Below, in pieces: positions 1 through 5,848 of a stretch of DNA of 5,848 nt. Each line of letters opens with the position of its first letter. Position 1 is the first letter of the stretch. Under the pieces are notes generated by a model. That model did not search any database and was not told where the DNA came from. It was given only the letters and a program-made list of their open reading frames with translations. Location of the stretch: positions 1 to 5,848 of the forward strand of contig JALRKI010000147.1 of the NCBI GenBank assembly GCA_023254815.1. The letters run 5' to 3'. A program made the translations under genes and the position numbers. The DNA is from Flavobacteriaceae bacterium. GTDB lineage: Bacteria; Bacteroidota; Bacteroidia; Flavobacteriales; Flavobacteriaceae.

Positions 1-1158
1 AAAATTTGCTTTGGATTTTTTAATGCCTTTTGATGAAACCAAAATACCTTTGGCAGAAAAATTAACTGGTAATAAAATCAAACTCCAAGAAAAAGTCATA
101 GCACGGGTTAAAGAAATTTTGTTAAAAACGGGTTTATTCCAACCAAACAATTCATAATCATCCCCTTCGGGTATGACCGTTAGGGAATTATTGTAATAAT
201 CGATAAACCCATCTGGAGATGCTTTTTTTCCTGTTAGTACATTACCCACAATAATTCTCACATGATCACTGTGTTCAATTCCCTTATCATATAGAATAGT
301 GGCCAATTCGGCTCCAATTTTGGTGGTCATGTACCTTGGTTCCGAAACCGAAGACCCACAAAAAGCAATGACTCGGGTCGCGTCGAATTGACCAGTCTTG
401 AGGAGTTTTCCAATAATCACCAAATCTTGAGGAGCCAAAGTCCAAACGACTTCTCCTTTGTTCACCGGGTCGATTTTATTGATCAGTGTACCAACATTTC
501 CAGAGGGATGGGGTCCTTTAATCTTGTGAGTAACAATATTTTTCATTCCATTAAACATGCTTTCGTCCGAACCTGAAACTCCAACATGAACACTCCCCTT
601 CGTCAATTTAGACAAAGCCGTGAGGGCTATTTGAATCACTTCTTCTTGACCTTTTAAAACGACTTCATTGGAGGCTGCCAAAGGTGCAGTGGCATGAGCC
701 GAAATGAAGATAGATTTTGGTTCAGAATTGACTCCAGCAATAATATCATAAGGACGTTGCTTGATAAAAGACCAACACCCAGATGCTAACAATTTTGACT
801 TGATGTCATCCTGTGAAGCGGAATCTACGTCGAGAGCACCGTGATCCATATATTCTTGGGTGCTGTCTGCCTCAATTTTAATGGATAAAATTTTTCGCTT
901 TTCACCTCGTGCTATTTCAATAATCTTGCCAGATACAGGTGAAACAAACTTGACAGATTCATTAGACTTGTCGTAAAAGATGGGTTGACCAGCTTTGACA
1001 ATTTGCCCCTCTTTTAGAATCAGTTTTGGAATGACACCATGGAAGTCACTTGGTTTTACGGAGAAGTATTTACTATTTATGGCTGCTTCTACTGTTGGTT
1101 TGGCTGCCCCTTTGAGTTTAATGTCTAAACCCTTTTTAATGTTAATGTCAGTTGACAT
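1..1158 (-). CDS. nqrA: Na+-translocating NADH:quinone oxidoreductase subunit A, partial (3' end off window)
   Basis: Subunit A of the membrane NQR complex, which oxidises NADH, reduces quinone and pumps Na+. NqrA is the subunit exposed to the cytoplasm. The minus-strand frame is open from an ATG at 1158 to the edge, giving 386 codons. The N-terminus MSTDINIKKGLDIKL matches the family's opening IKKGL motif. A biotinyl/lipoyl-like segment with SPVSGKIIEI lies near residues 73-82. GPHPSGNVGT is at 215-224, and the LFGWNKPVFNKISLTRAMTFSW block is at about 337-358. Full-length members are about 440-450 residues, so the C-terminus is missing. Residues 359-386 (bases 1-84) are odd: serine- and lysine-rich, no acidic residues, and no NGxxRAxV-like motif where the family has one (see findings). 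The gene is divergent from the T9SS plug gene, with 158 bases between the starts. Identification of residues 1-358 is secure; the terminal stretch is not. Confidence 0.95.
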   Translation of the reverse strand, partial: MSTDINIKKGLDIKLKGAAKPTVEAAINSKYFSVKPSDFHGVIPKLILKEGQIVKAGQPIFYDKSNESVKFVSPVSGKIIEIARGEKRKILSIKIEADSTQEYMDHGALDVDSASQDDIKSKLLASGCWSFIKQRPYDIIAGVNSEPKSIFISAHATAPLAASNEVVLKGQEEVIQIALTALSKLTKGSVHVGVSGSDESMFNGMKNIVTHKIKGPHPSGNVGTLINKIDPVNKGEVVWTLAPQDLVIIGKLLKTGQFDATRVIAFCGSSVSEPRYMTTKIGAELATILYDKGIEHSDHVRIIVGNVLTGKKASPDGFIDYYNNSLTVIPEGDDYELFGWNKPVFNKISLTRAMTFSWSLILLPVNFSAKGILVSSKGIKKSKANF

Positions 1159-1193
1159 ATATACGTGATCTGATAAGGTTGATTTAACGGTCG

Positions 1194-1201
1194 CAAATTT
1201 A
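1194..1201 (-). promoter_or_regulatory. Putative Bacteroidota -7 box for nqrA
   Basis: Read on the minus strand this is TAAATTTG, an exact match to the Bacteroidota -7 consensus TAnnTTTG. It ends 35 bases before the nqrA ATG, which predicts a leader of about 30 bases. No TTTG sits at the usual 19-21 base spacing upstream; the nearest TTG is only 13 bases away. A second, weaker pair lies further upstream: TTTG (complement of 1254-1257), 21 bases, then TAATATAG (complement of 1225-1232). Either could drive the gene. Confidence 0.45.
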
Positions 1202-1271
1202 CAAATTAATCGAGCAATTTTACCCTATATTATGGCATATATTTATTAACCATCAAACCAAGCGAATCACC

Positions 1272-1301
1272 TTTCGGTAGTTCTAAATTTAATTATCTTT
1301 A
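1272..1301 (+). promoter_or_regulatory. Weak promoter-like sequence for the plug gene
   Basis: TATCTTTA at 1294-1301 differs from TAnnTTTG only in its last base. TTTC at 1272-1275, 18 bases upstream, is a one-mismatch -33 element. The predicted transcript would start around 1308, leaving about 10 bases before the TTG start. Both elements are imperfect and the region is AT-rich, so this is tentative. Confidence 0.3.
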
Positions 1302-1316
1302 GGAAAATTTTTAATC

Positions 1317-2555
1317 TTGAAACCCACAGCCTTCCTTTTCTGGATTTTTTGCCCCTTTTTGACCTTTGGACAATTAGAAATTACTAGCCCTCCAGACTTC
1401 ATTCGTACCATTGTATTCTCGGACACCAATGGGCCTCAATCCTTACCCATCATCCAAATGGGTGAACAATTGCTACTCTCTTTTGACGTGCTCAACAATG
1501 AGGAAAGCGACTATTTTTATCGCATCACTCACCACAATGCCGATTGGAGTAAATCCAACCTAGCCATCAATGAATATTTAGACGGCTTCGACGATATTCG
1601 CATTTCGAATTATCAGAATTCTTTAAGCACTCTTCAATTATATTCCCATTACTGGTTGACTCTACCAAACTCCAAAACATCATTTAAAAAAACTGGAAAT
1701 TATATTCTTTCGATATACGACGACAACGATCAGCTTCTTTTTAGTCGTCCTTTTGTCATCTATCAACCTGAAGTTAAAGTTGGGGTGGTGATTAAACGAT
1801 CCCGAGAGCTCGAAAATATCAACGATAAACAAGTCGTTCAATACGTTGTAACCAACCCAGAAGGATGGCAAAATCCGGAACAAACTGTCTCAACCAGTAT
1901 TTACCAGAATAGAAATTTGGACAACTCAATAACTGGAGTAAAACACCAATATATTCTAGGCAAAGAACTTCAATATCGCTATGACGAGGAAACTTCATTT
2001 TGGGGAGGAAACGAATACCTGTACTTTGAAAATAAGGATATCAGAGTTGCTAACAATGCAATCGAATATGTTGATTTACAGGACGTGTATCACAGCTATC
2101 TTTACACTGACGTGCCTCGATACAACCAAACTTACACCTACAATCCTGACATCAATGGTCAATTTGTAACAACCATATTCAATGCGCGTAACGCAGATAT
2201 AGAGGCAGACTACAGTTGGGTGCATTTTTCACTCTTGGGAGCTAACAACATTGGCGACTCGGTTATTCATGTGTATGGAGGATTCAATGACTTTATTGTC
2301 AATTCTGAAACAAAAATGACTTATAATTCTCAAAGTGGAGTGTTTGAGACTGCTTTATATCTCAAACAGGGATTTTATAACTACAAATACGTCGTTCAAA
2401 ATCCCGATGGCAAGGTCGACACAAGTGCAGTTTCTGGAGATTATTATCAAACAGAAAACAAATACACCGTTTTGGTCTATTACAGAGCATTAGGCGGTCG
2501 GTTTGACTCAGTTATTGGGTTTGGAGAGGTTTCTTCTGAAGGAATTTCAAATTAA
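1317..2555 (+). CDS. Type IX secretion system plug protein (DUF5103 family)
   Basis: The family member in Flavobacterium johnsoniae was seen as a plug closing the periplasmic side of the SprA (Sov) translocon of the T9SS, so the expected place of action is the periplasm at the inner face of the outer membrane. Residues 1-19 form a signal peptide: Lys at position 2, a hydrophobic core, and a likely signal peptidase I cut after TFG before Gln19. There is no lipobox. Family blocks visible are YRITHHNADW at 68-77, LDGFDDIRISNY at 88-99, YLYFENKDIR at 234-243, DYSWVHFSL at 298-306, KQGFYNYKYV at 350-359 and YRALGGRFDSVIGFGE near the end (389-404). The length of 412 residues is normal for the family and the frame is intact. 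The start is TTG: no in-frame ATG exists between the upstream stop at 1290-1292 and codon 1317, and the signal peptide begins correctly there. It lies 75 bases upstream of apaG. The family call is strong; the plug role is taken from the family. Confidence 0.9.
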   Translation: MKPTAFLFWIFCPFLTFGQLEITSPPDFIRTIVFSDTNGPQSLPIIQMGEQLLLSFDVLNNEESDYFYRITHHNADWSKSNLAINEYLDGFDDIRISNYQNSLSTLQLYSHYWLTLPNSKTSFKKTGNYILSIYDDNDQLLFSRPFVIYQPEVKVGVVIKRSRELENINDKQVVQYVVTNPEGWQNPEQTVSTSIYQNRNLDNSITGVKHQYILGKELQYRYDEETSFWGGNEYLYFENKDIRVANNAIEYVDLQDVYHSYLYTDVPRYNQTYTYNPDINGQFVTTIFNARNADIEADYSWVHFSLLGANNIGDSVIHVYGGFNDFIVNSETKMTYNSQSGVFETALYLKQGFYNYKYVVQNPDGKVDTSAVSGDYYQTENKYTVLVYYRALGGRFDSVIGFGEVSSEGISN

Positions 2556-2576
2556 ATGTTAAAAATAAAATTCCGT

Positions 2577-2607
2577 TTTGGTCTCATCTAAATTATTCTT
2601 ATTTTTA
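2577..2607 (+). promoter_or_regulatory. Putative Bacteroidota promoter for apaG
   Basis: TTTG at 2577-2580 is followed after 19 bases by TATTTTTA at 2600-2607. This fits the Bacteroidota TTTG-N19-21-TAnnTTTG arrangement except for the final base. The transcript would start near 2613, leaving a leader of about 18 bases before the apaG ATG. A second exact -7 match, TAATTTTG at 2619-2626, is too close to the ATG to leave a leader. The promoter sits in the 75-base gap after the plug gene, so apaG may be transcribed on its own. Confidence 0.45.
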
Positions 2608-2630
2608 GTGTTTAAACTTAATTTTGTTAA

Positions 2631-3017
2631 ATGGTACAACAAATTACCAAAGGAATTAAAATTTCTGTCCGAACGCACTTTGAAGGTTCTTTTTACAAGA
2701 GCTACAGGTTGCACTTTGGATTTGGATATGAAATCACCATTGAAAATCAAAGCAAAGACTCCGTGCAACTTACCAGTCGTCATTGGCGAATTTTAGATTC
2801 ATTGAACAGCCCTGAGACAGTTGATGGCGAAGGTGTAATTGGGAAAAAACCAGTATTGAAACCCGGCGAGTCTCATACTTACTCTTCGGGGTGTCTTCTC
2901 ATATCTCCAATTGGAGCCATGCGAGGATTTTTCAATATGGTCAATTTCACCACCACCAGAAAGTTCAGGGTCAATGTTCCAACCTTCAAATTGAGTGCTC
3001 CTTTCGCTATGAATTAA
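2631..3017 (+). CDS. apaG: ApaG family protein (DUF525)
   Basis: A small single-domain protein of 128 residues, close to the roughly 125 of E. coli ApaG, with an Ig/fibronectin-III-like beta fold. Its biochemical role is unsettled: the Salmonella homologue (corD) was linked genetically to cobalt resistance and Mg2+/Co2+ efflux, and the same domain occurs in eukaryotic F-box proteins as a likely interaction module. Visible family motifs are ITIENQSKDSVQLTSRHW at 35-52, VDGEGVIGKKPVLKPGE at 64-80 with YSSG at 84-87, GAMRG at 95-99, and the C-terminal LSAPFAMN. No signal peptide or membrane segment is seen, so it is presumably cytoplasmic. The ATG at 2631 gives the N-terminus MVQQITKGIKISV, which looks complete for Bacteroidota members. 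It lies between the plug gene and pruA on the same strand. Family assignment is secure; function is not. Confidence 0.95.
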   Translation: MVQQITKGIKISVRTHFEGSFYKSYRLHFGFGYEITIENQSKDSVQLTSRHWRILDSLNSPETVDGEGVIGKKPVLKPGESHTYSSGCLLISPIGAMRGFFNMVNFTTTRKFRVNVPTFKLSAPFAMN

Positions 3018-3018
3018 A

Positions 3019-3039
3019 TTGGCTCACATTCTCAGCCAA
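3019..3039 (+). other. Small inverted repeat after apaG
   Basis: TTGGCT at 3019-3024 and AGCCAA at 3034-3039 form a 6-base stem with a 9-base loop, beginning two bases after the apaG stop. No T-run follows directly; the nearest is at 3061-3068. It could be a weak transcript-end hairpin for apaG or an operator-like palindrome upstream of pruA, but a stem this short can arise by chance. Confidence 0.2.
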
Positions 3040-3067
3040 ACAGACCAATCCCACCGTTTAATTTTTT

Positions 3068-3075
3068 TACCTTTG
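3068..3075 (+). promoter_or_regulatory. Putative -7 box for pruA
   Basis: TACCTTTG is an exact TAnnTTTG match, 28 bases before the pruA ATG, and predicts a leader of about 20 bases. No TTG is found at the usual -33 position, so the promoter is half-supported. It may need an activator, or pruA may be read through from apaG, whose stop is only 86 bases upstream of the pruA start. Confidence 0.45.
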
Positions 3076-3103
3076 ACTCATATAATTTCTTCAACATGAT
3101 CAT

Positions 3104-4729
3104 ATGAGTAATGGATTTTTTGAAGCTCCGATTGCCGTAAACGAACCAGTGCGAAACTATGCGCCTGGCAGCAAAGAAAGAGCTAGTGTATTGGACACAT
3201 ATCGAGCTATGAAAAGTCAACATATTGATATTTCAATGTATATTGACGGTAAAACTGTTGCAACGAACAACAAGGGAATTATGGTCATGCCACACGACCA
3301 TAAGCACATCTTAGGGACTTACTCATTAGCTGATAAATCACATGTCGAAGCAGCTATTGCATCAGCTCTTAAAGCCAGACAGACATGGTCTGACACTCCT
3401 TGGGATCAACGGGCAGCGATTTTTCTCAAGGCGGCAGAATTGATTGAAGGTCCCTTTAGAGACCGCATAAATGCGGCAACCATGCTTCATCAATCAAAAA
3501 CAATTCATCAAGCCGAAATCGACGCTTCATGTGAATTGATTGATTTTTTGAGGTTCAATGTTCAATTCATGACTGAGATATACAGTGGACAGCCTGAGAG
3601 TTCAAATTCTGTTTGGAACAGAGTCGAATATCGTCCATTGGAGGGTTTTGTATATGCAGTTACTCCCTTCAATTTTACCTCTATTGCAGCCAATTTAGCC
3701 GCTTGTGTTGCCATGATGGGTAATGTGGTGGTTTGGAAACCTAGTGACCATCAAATATATTCTGCTAAAATCATCATGGATATCTTTGAGGCCTCAGGGG
3801 TTCCTGCGGGAGTTATCAATGTTGTTTTTGGAGACCCAAAGATGATTACAAATACCGTTTTAGAAAGTAGCGATTTTAGTGGTCTGCATTTTACTGGCTC
3901 GACCGAAATTTTTAAGAATCTTTGGAAACAAATTGGCAACAACATTGACAAATACAAATCCTATCCTAGAATCGTTGGAGAAACTGGAGGAAAAGATTTT
4001 ATTGCGGTTCACAGTAGCGCAGATATTGAAGAAGTAAGTGTAGGAATTATAAGAGGTGCATTTGAATTTCAAGGTCAAAAGTGCAGTGCCGCTTCGCGCG
4101 CTTATGTTCCAAAAAGTCTTTGGCCTAATCTCAAATCACGTCTTTTAAATGACTTAAAGACTTTAAAAATGGGTACTCCCGAAGATTTTGGCAATTTTAT
4201 GACAGCAGTAATTCATGAAGGATCATTTGATAAATTGGCCAAATACATTGACCAAGCCAAGGCTAGCGACGAGGCTGAAATAATTTTTGGTGGCAACTAT
4301 GACAAAACTATAGGATACTTTGTTGAACCAACGGTGATATTAACCCATAATCCTCAGTACGAAACCATGACTACAGAGCTTTTCGGCCCTGTAATAACCA
4401 TTTATGTTTATGATGATGAGGAATTTGCTGACATGCTCAGCTTAGTGGATTCAACCAGTTCCTATGCTCTCACTGGCGCAATTTTCGCCAAAGACCGGTA
4501 CGCCATAGGACAGGCAATCAAGGCATTAGAAAATTGTGCTGGAAATTTTTACATCAACGACAAACCAACTGGTGCTGTTGTTGGACAGCAACCATTTGGA
4601 GGTGCACGAAGCTCGGGAACCAATGACAAAGCTGGATCACCTCAAAACTTGCTTCGTTGGGTTTCTCCTCGACTCATTAAGGAAACTTTCGTTCCACCAA
4701 AAGACTACAGATATCCCTTTTTAGGTTAA
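3104..4729 (+). CDS. pruA: L-glutamate gamma-semialdehyde (1-pyrroline-5-carboxylate) dehydrogenase
   Basis: Catalyses the second step of proline breakdown: NAD+-dependent oxidation of glutamate semialdehyde (the open form of P5C) to glutamate, in the cytoplasm. It is a stand-alone 541-residue aldehyde dehydrogenase; the first enzyme, proline dehydrogenase, is not in this window. Visible elements in order are TPFNFTS at 187-193, with the Asn190 oxyanion-hole residue; WKPSD at 211-215, with NAD-binding Lys212; FTGS at 263-266; GETGGK at 292-297, with Glu293 as the general base; GQKCSA at 324-329, with catalytic Cys327; ELFGPV at 425-430; and FGGARSSGTNDKAG at 498-511, a version of the FGGAR-SGTND signature of this subfamily. 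The last marks it as P5C dehydrogenase rather than a generic aldehyde dehydrogenase. All catalytic residues are present and the frame is intact. The ATG at 3104 follows an AT-rich leader with no Shine-Dalgarno sequence. The gene ends 20 bases before the hairpin terminator. Confidence 0.97.
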   Translation: MSNGFFEAPIAVNEPVRNYAPGSKERASVLDTYRAMKSQHIDISMYIDGKTVATNNKGIMVMPHDHKHILGTYSLADKSHVEAAIASALKARQTWSDTPWDQRAAIFLKAAELIEGPFRDRINAATMLHQSKTIHQAEIDASCELIDFLRFNVQFMTEIYSGQPESSNSVWNRVEYRPLEGFVYAVTPFNFTSIAANLAACVAMMGNVVVWKPSDHQIYSAKIIMDIFEASGVPAGVINVVFGDPKMITNTVLESSDFSGLHFTGSTEIFKNLWKQIGNNIDKYKSYPRIVGETGGKDFIAVHSSADIEEVSVGIIRGAFEFQGQKCSAASRAYVPKSLWPNLKSRLLNDLKTLKMGTPEDFGNFMTAVIHEGSFDKLAKYIDQAKASDEAEIIFGGNYDKTIGYFVEPTVILTHNPQYETMTTELFGPVITIYVYDDEEFADMLSLVDSTSSYALTGAIFAKDRYAIGQAIKALENCAGNFYINDKPTGAVVGQQPFGGARSSGTNDKAGSPQNLLRWVSPRLIKETFVPPKDYRYPFLG

Positions 4730-4749
4730 TTAGGACAGATTAGAGTAAC

Positions 4750-4778
4750 AAAAAAAGCCGCGAAATTCGCGGCTTTTT
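4750..4778. terminator. Bidirectional intrinsic terminator between pruA and the Omp28-like gene
   Basis: GCCGCG at 4757-4762 pairs with CGCGGC at 4768-4773 around the loop AAATT. The stem is preceded by seven A's (4750-4756) and followed by five T's (4774-4778), so each strand reads as a GC-rich hairpin followed by a T-run. It starts 21 bases after the pruA stop and lies 18 bases beyond the stop of the convergent minus-strand gene, as expected for a shared terminator. Confidence 0.9.
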
Positions 4779-4796
4779 GCTTAAACAGAAAAAAAT

Positions 4797-5848
4797 CTAA
4801 ATGATTTCTAATGTCTGTGTTTCGCCAATTCCGGCAGCTCGAACATTTTGTACTTTTCCAGAAGAATTTATTACAAAAGCAACGACTCTAACATTGCTGA
4901 TATTCTGGATATTTGAAGGAATTTGAGTCGAGAAACTCTTTGATCCATTATTAGTACTTATCAACTCTCCAGCAACAGGGGTCATCGCTCCCCGCAATAC
5001 CGAATTATGCTCAAAATCATAAATCACAGAACCTCCTCCGTAAAAGGTAGTGTAATTTGATTGATCATAAATTAAACCGTCCTCCACGACATATACGACA
5101 ATTTTGTTATCGTTACAAAATGATTCATAATCTCCAGAAAAAGATAATTCCACATCTACACTTATAATGTTACCATTAACTGATGGTGATAAAGCCAATC
5201 CCATTCTACCGTCATTTCCGGTTAGGTTAATCGCCTGCGAAACATTGTTGTTTTCAGGATAAGACCACAAAGTCTTTCTATTCAGATAGGCTGTAGGCCA
5301 ACCCGTGATATTTTTCAAATTGTGCAAATCTGTAGAAGCTTGACAAGACATTTCATCGCTGTAATGTGCTCCAACGTCTATGACTTGAGTGGACTGCTGT
5401 TTAGCTAACTGAGTAGCGTAAGAAACTCTAGGACAATATCCACACCAAGTTCCGGTAAAATCTTCAATAAGTACGTTTTTTTTGAATCGTGCTACTGGTA
5501 AGGTTGAATTTCCAGTTAATGAAAGCGTATTACTGGCAAGTCCATTGTAGCCAGCCACAGCAGAAAATGAACAAGGAGAACTAATGGTATAAGAAGCATT
5601 GCTTATTGAAGTGCCAGACACTGTAATTGCCGAAGAGCTGGTAACATCTTCGCCAGTATCGGTTTTTACTGTGAAGGTAATTACATCACCTACATTTCCT
5701 TGAAGAGAACTAGCCTCTAGCGTTATGCTTGTTACTGCATTGCCACCGCCATCTCCACCTGTATCAGGGTCTTCATCTTTTTTGGAGCAGCTCGTTACAA
5801 CTGCTAGAGACATCATCAGTATTAATGATTTGGTCAAGAATGTGTTTT
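4797..5848 (-). CDS. Omp28-related lipoprotein with Ig-like and thioredoxin-like (CxxC) domains; 5' end probably just off window
   Basis: Positions are counted from an in-frame TTG at 5837 (346 residues). A lipoprotein signal peptide ends in VVTSC, with lipidated Cys17. SKKDEDPD follows at once: lysines then acidic residues, like the Bacteroidota signal that sends lipoproteins to the cell surface. A Gly/Asp linker (about 24-33) leads to an Ig-like segment at about 35-110, and then a thioredoxin-like domain. In that domain FTGTWCGYCP (127-136) carries Cys132 and Cys135, and GWPT (179-182) supplies a probable cis-proline at 181. The C-terminal part (about 210-346) is beta-rich, as in Omp28 proteins. 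The role is not established; a thiol-redox or disulfide-handling envelope protein is the natural guess. No clear T9SS C-terminal sorting domain is seen. The frame stays open upstream of 5837 through codons for Asn-Thr-Phe, preceded by bases compatible with Lys, so the real start is likely an ATG just outside the window. The gene converges on pruA. Confidence 0.85.
   Translation of the reverse strand, partial: NTFLTKSLILMMSLAVVTSCSKKDEDPDTGGDGGGNAVTSITLEASSLQGNVGDVITFTVKTDTGEDVTSSSAITVSGTSISNASYTISSPCSFSAVAGYNGLASNTLSLTGNSTLPVARFKKNVLIEDFTGTWCGYCPRVSYATQLAKQQSTQVIDVGAHYSDEMSCQASTDLHNLKNITGWPTAYLNRKTLWSYPENNNVSQAINLTGNDGRMGLALSPSVNGNIISVDVELSFSGDYESFCNDNKIVVYVVEDGLIYDQSNYTTFYGGGSVIYDFEHNSVLRGAMTPVAGELISTNNGSKSFSTQIPSNIQNISNVRVVAFVINSSGKVQNVRAAGIGETQTLEII

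Noticed and set aside
2..157. Plus-strand open frame from the left edge to a TAA at 155-157
   Set aside because: From about base 88 onward it is antisense to a well-conserved part of nqrA, so it is not a real gene over its full length. Only bases 1 to about 85 might be foreign coding sequence, and this is treated as a finding rather than a CDS.
388..576. 62-codon plus-strand ORF
   Set aside because: It lies wholly antisense to the conserved core of nqrA and its protein resembles nothing; a shadow frame.
1981..2169. 62-codon plus-strand ORF inside the plug gene
   Set aside because: It sits in another frame of a conserved DUF5103 gene, is rich in Thr, Leu and Ile, and has no recognisable domain.
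2556..2591. 11-codon ORF beginning directly after the plug gene stop (TAA then ATG)
   Set aside because: Very short, basic and AT-driven, and it overlaps the apaG promoter elements; most likely chance.
2578..2796. 72-codon plus-strand ORF and the 74-codon minus-strand ORF at 2559-2783
   Set aside because: Both overlap the clear apaG gene in other frames and lack family features.
3751..4078. Two minus-strand ORFs of 68 and 72 codons
   Set aside because: Antisense shadows of the conserved catalytic region of pruA.
4797..5837. A T9SS C-terminal sorting domain on the Omp28-like protein, considered because the window holds a T9SS gene
   Set aside because: The protein already has a lipoprotein signal, and its C-terminus shows no clear type A or type B sorting motif.
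1..5848. CRISPR arrays, insertion sequences, tRNA or rRNA genes, riboswitches, phage or defence genes
   Set aside because: No repeats with regular spacing, terminal inverted repeats, transposase motifs or RNA signatures were seen; almost all of the window is occupied by identifiable chromosomal genes.

Overview
The window looks like chromosomal DNA from a member of the phylum Bacteroidota, most likely a Flavobacteriia-type relative. The clues are the AT-rich composition, TAnnTTTG-type -7 promoter boxes instead of an E. coli -10 box, no clear Shine-Dalgarno sequences, a type IX secretion (T9SS) plug protein, and a lipoprotein with the lysine/acidic surface-export signature after its lipid-anchor cysteine. 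All five genes have recognisable families.

Layout. At the left, nqrA (Na+-pumping NADH:quinone oxidoreductase subunit A) lies on the minus strand and runs off the edge. A 158-base divergent intergenic region follows. Then come three plus-strand genes: the T9SS plug protein (DUF5103 type, TTG start), apaG, and pruA (glutamate semialdehyde / P5C dehydrogenase). pruA ends at a strong hairpin with A and T flanks, which also serves the convergent gene on its far side. That last gene, on the minus strand, encodes an Omp28-related lipoprotein with an Ig-like N-terminal region and a thioredoxin-like CxxC domain. Its true start probably lies a codon or two beyond the right edge.

How the genes relate. 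The plus-strand genes share direction but are separated by 75 and 86 bases, and apaG and pruA each have their own promoter-like box, so they need not form one operon. Their roles are separate: respiration and sodium bioenergetics (NqrA), protein secretion through the outer membrane (plug), a conserved protein of unsettled function (ApaG), proline catabolism (PruA), and a cell-envelope thiol or redox-like lipoprotein. No defence system, mobile element, CRISPR array or RNA gene was seen, and I found no new multi-gene system.

The most notable anomaly is at the extreme left. The NqrA reading frame stays open to the edge, but its last 28 residues (bases 1-84) do not resemble the family's conserved C-terminal region. 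The opposite strand there reads more like ordinary protein, which suggests a rearrangement or assembly junction inside nqrA.
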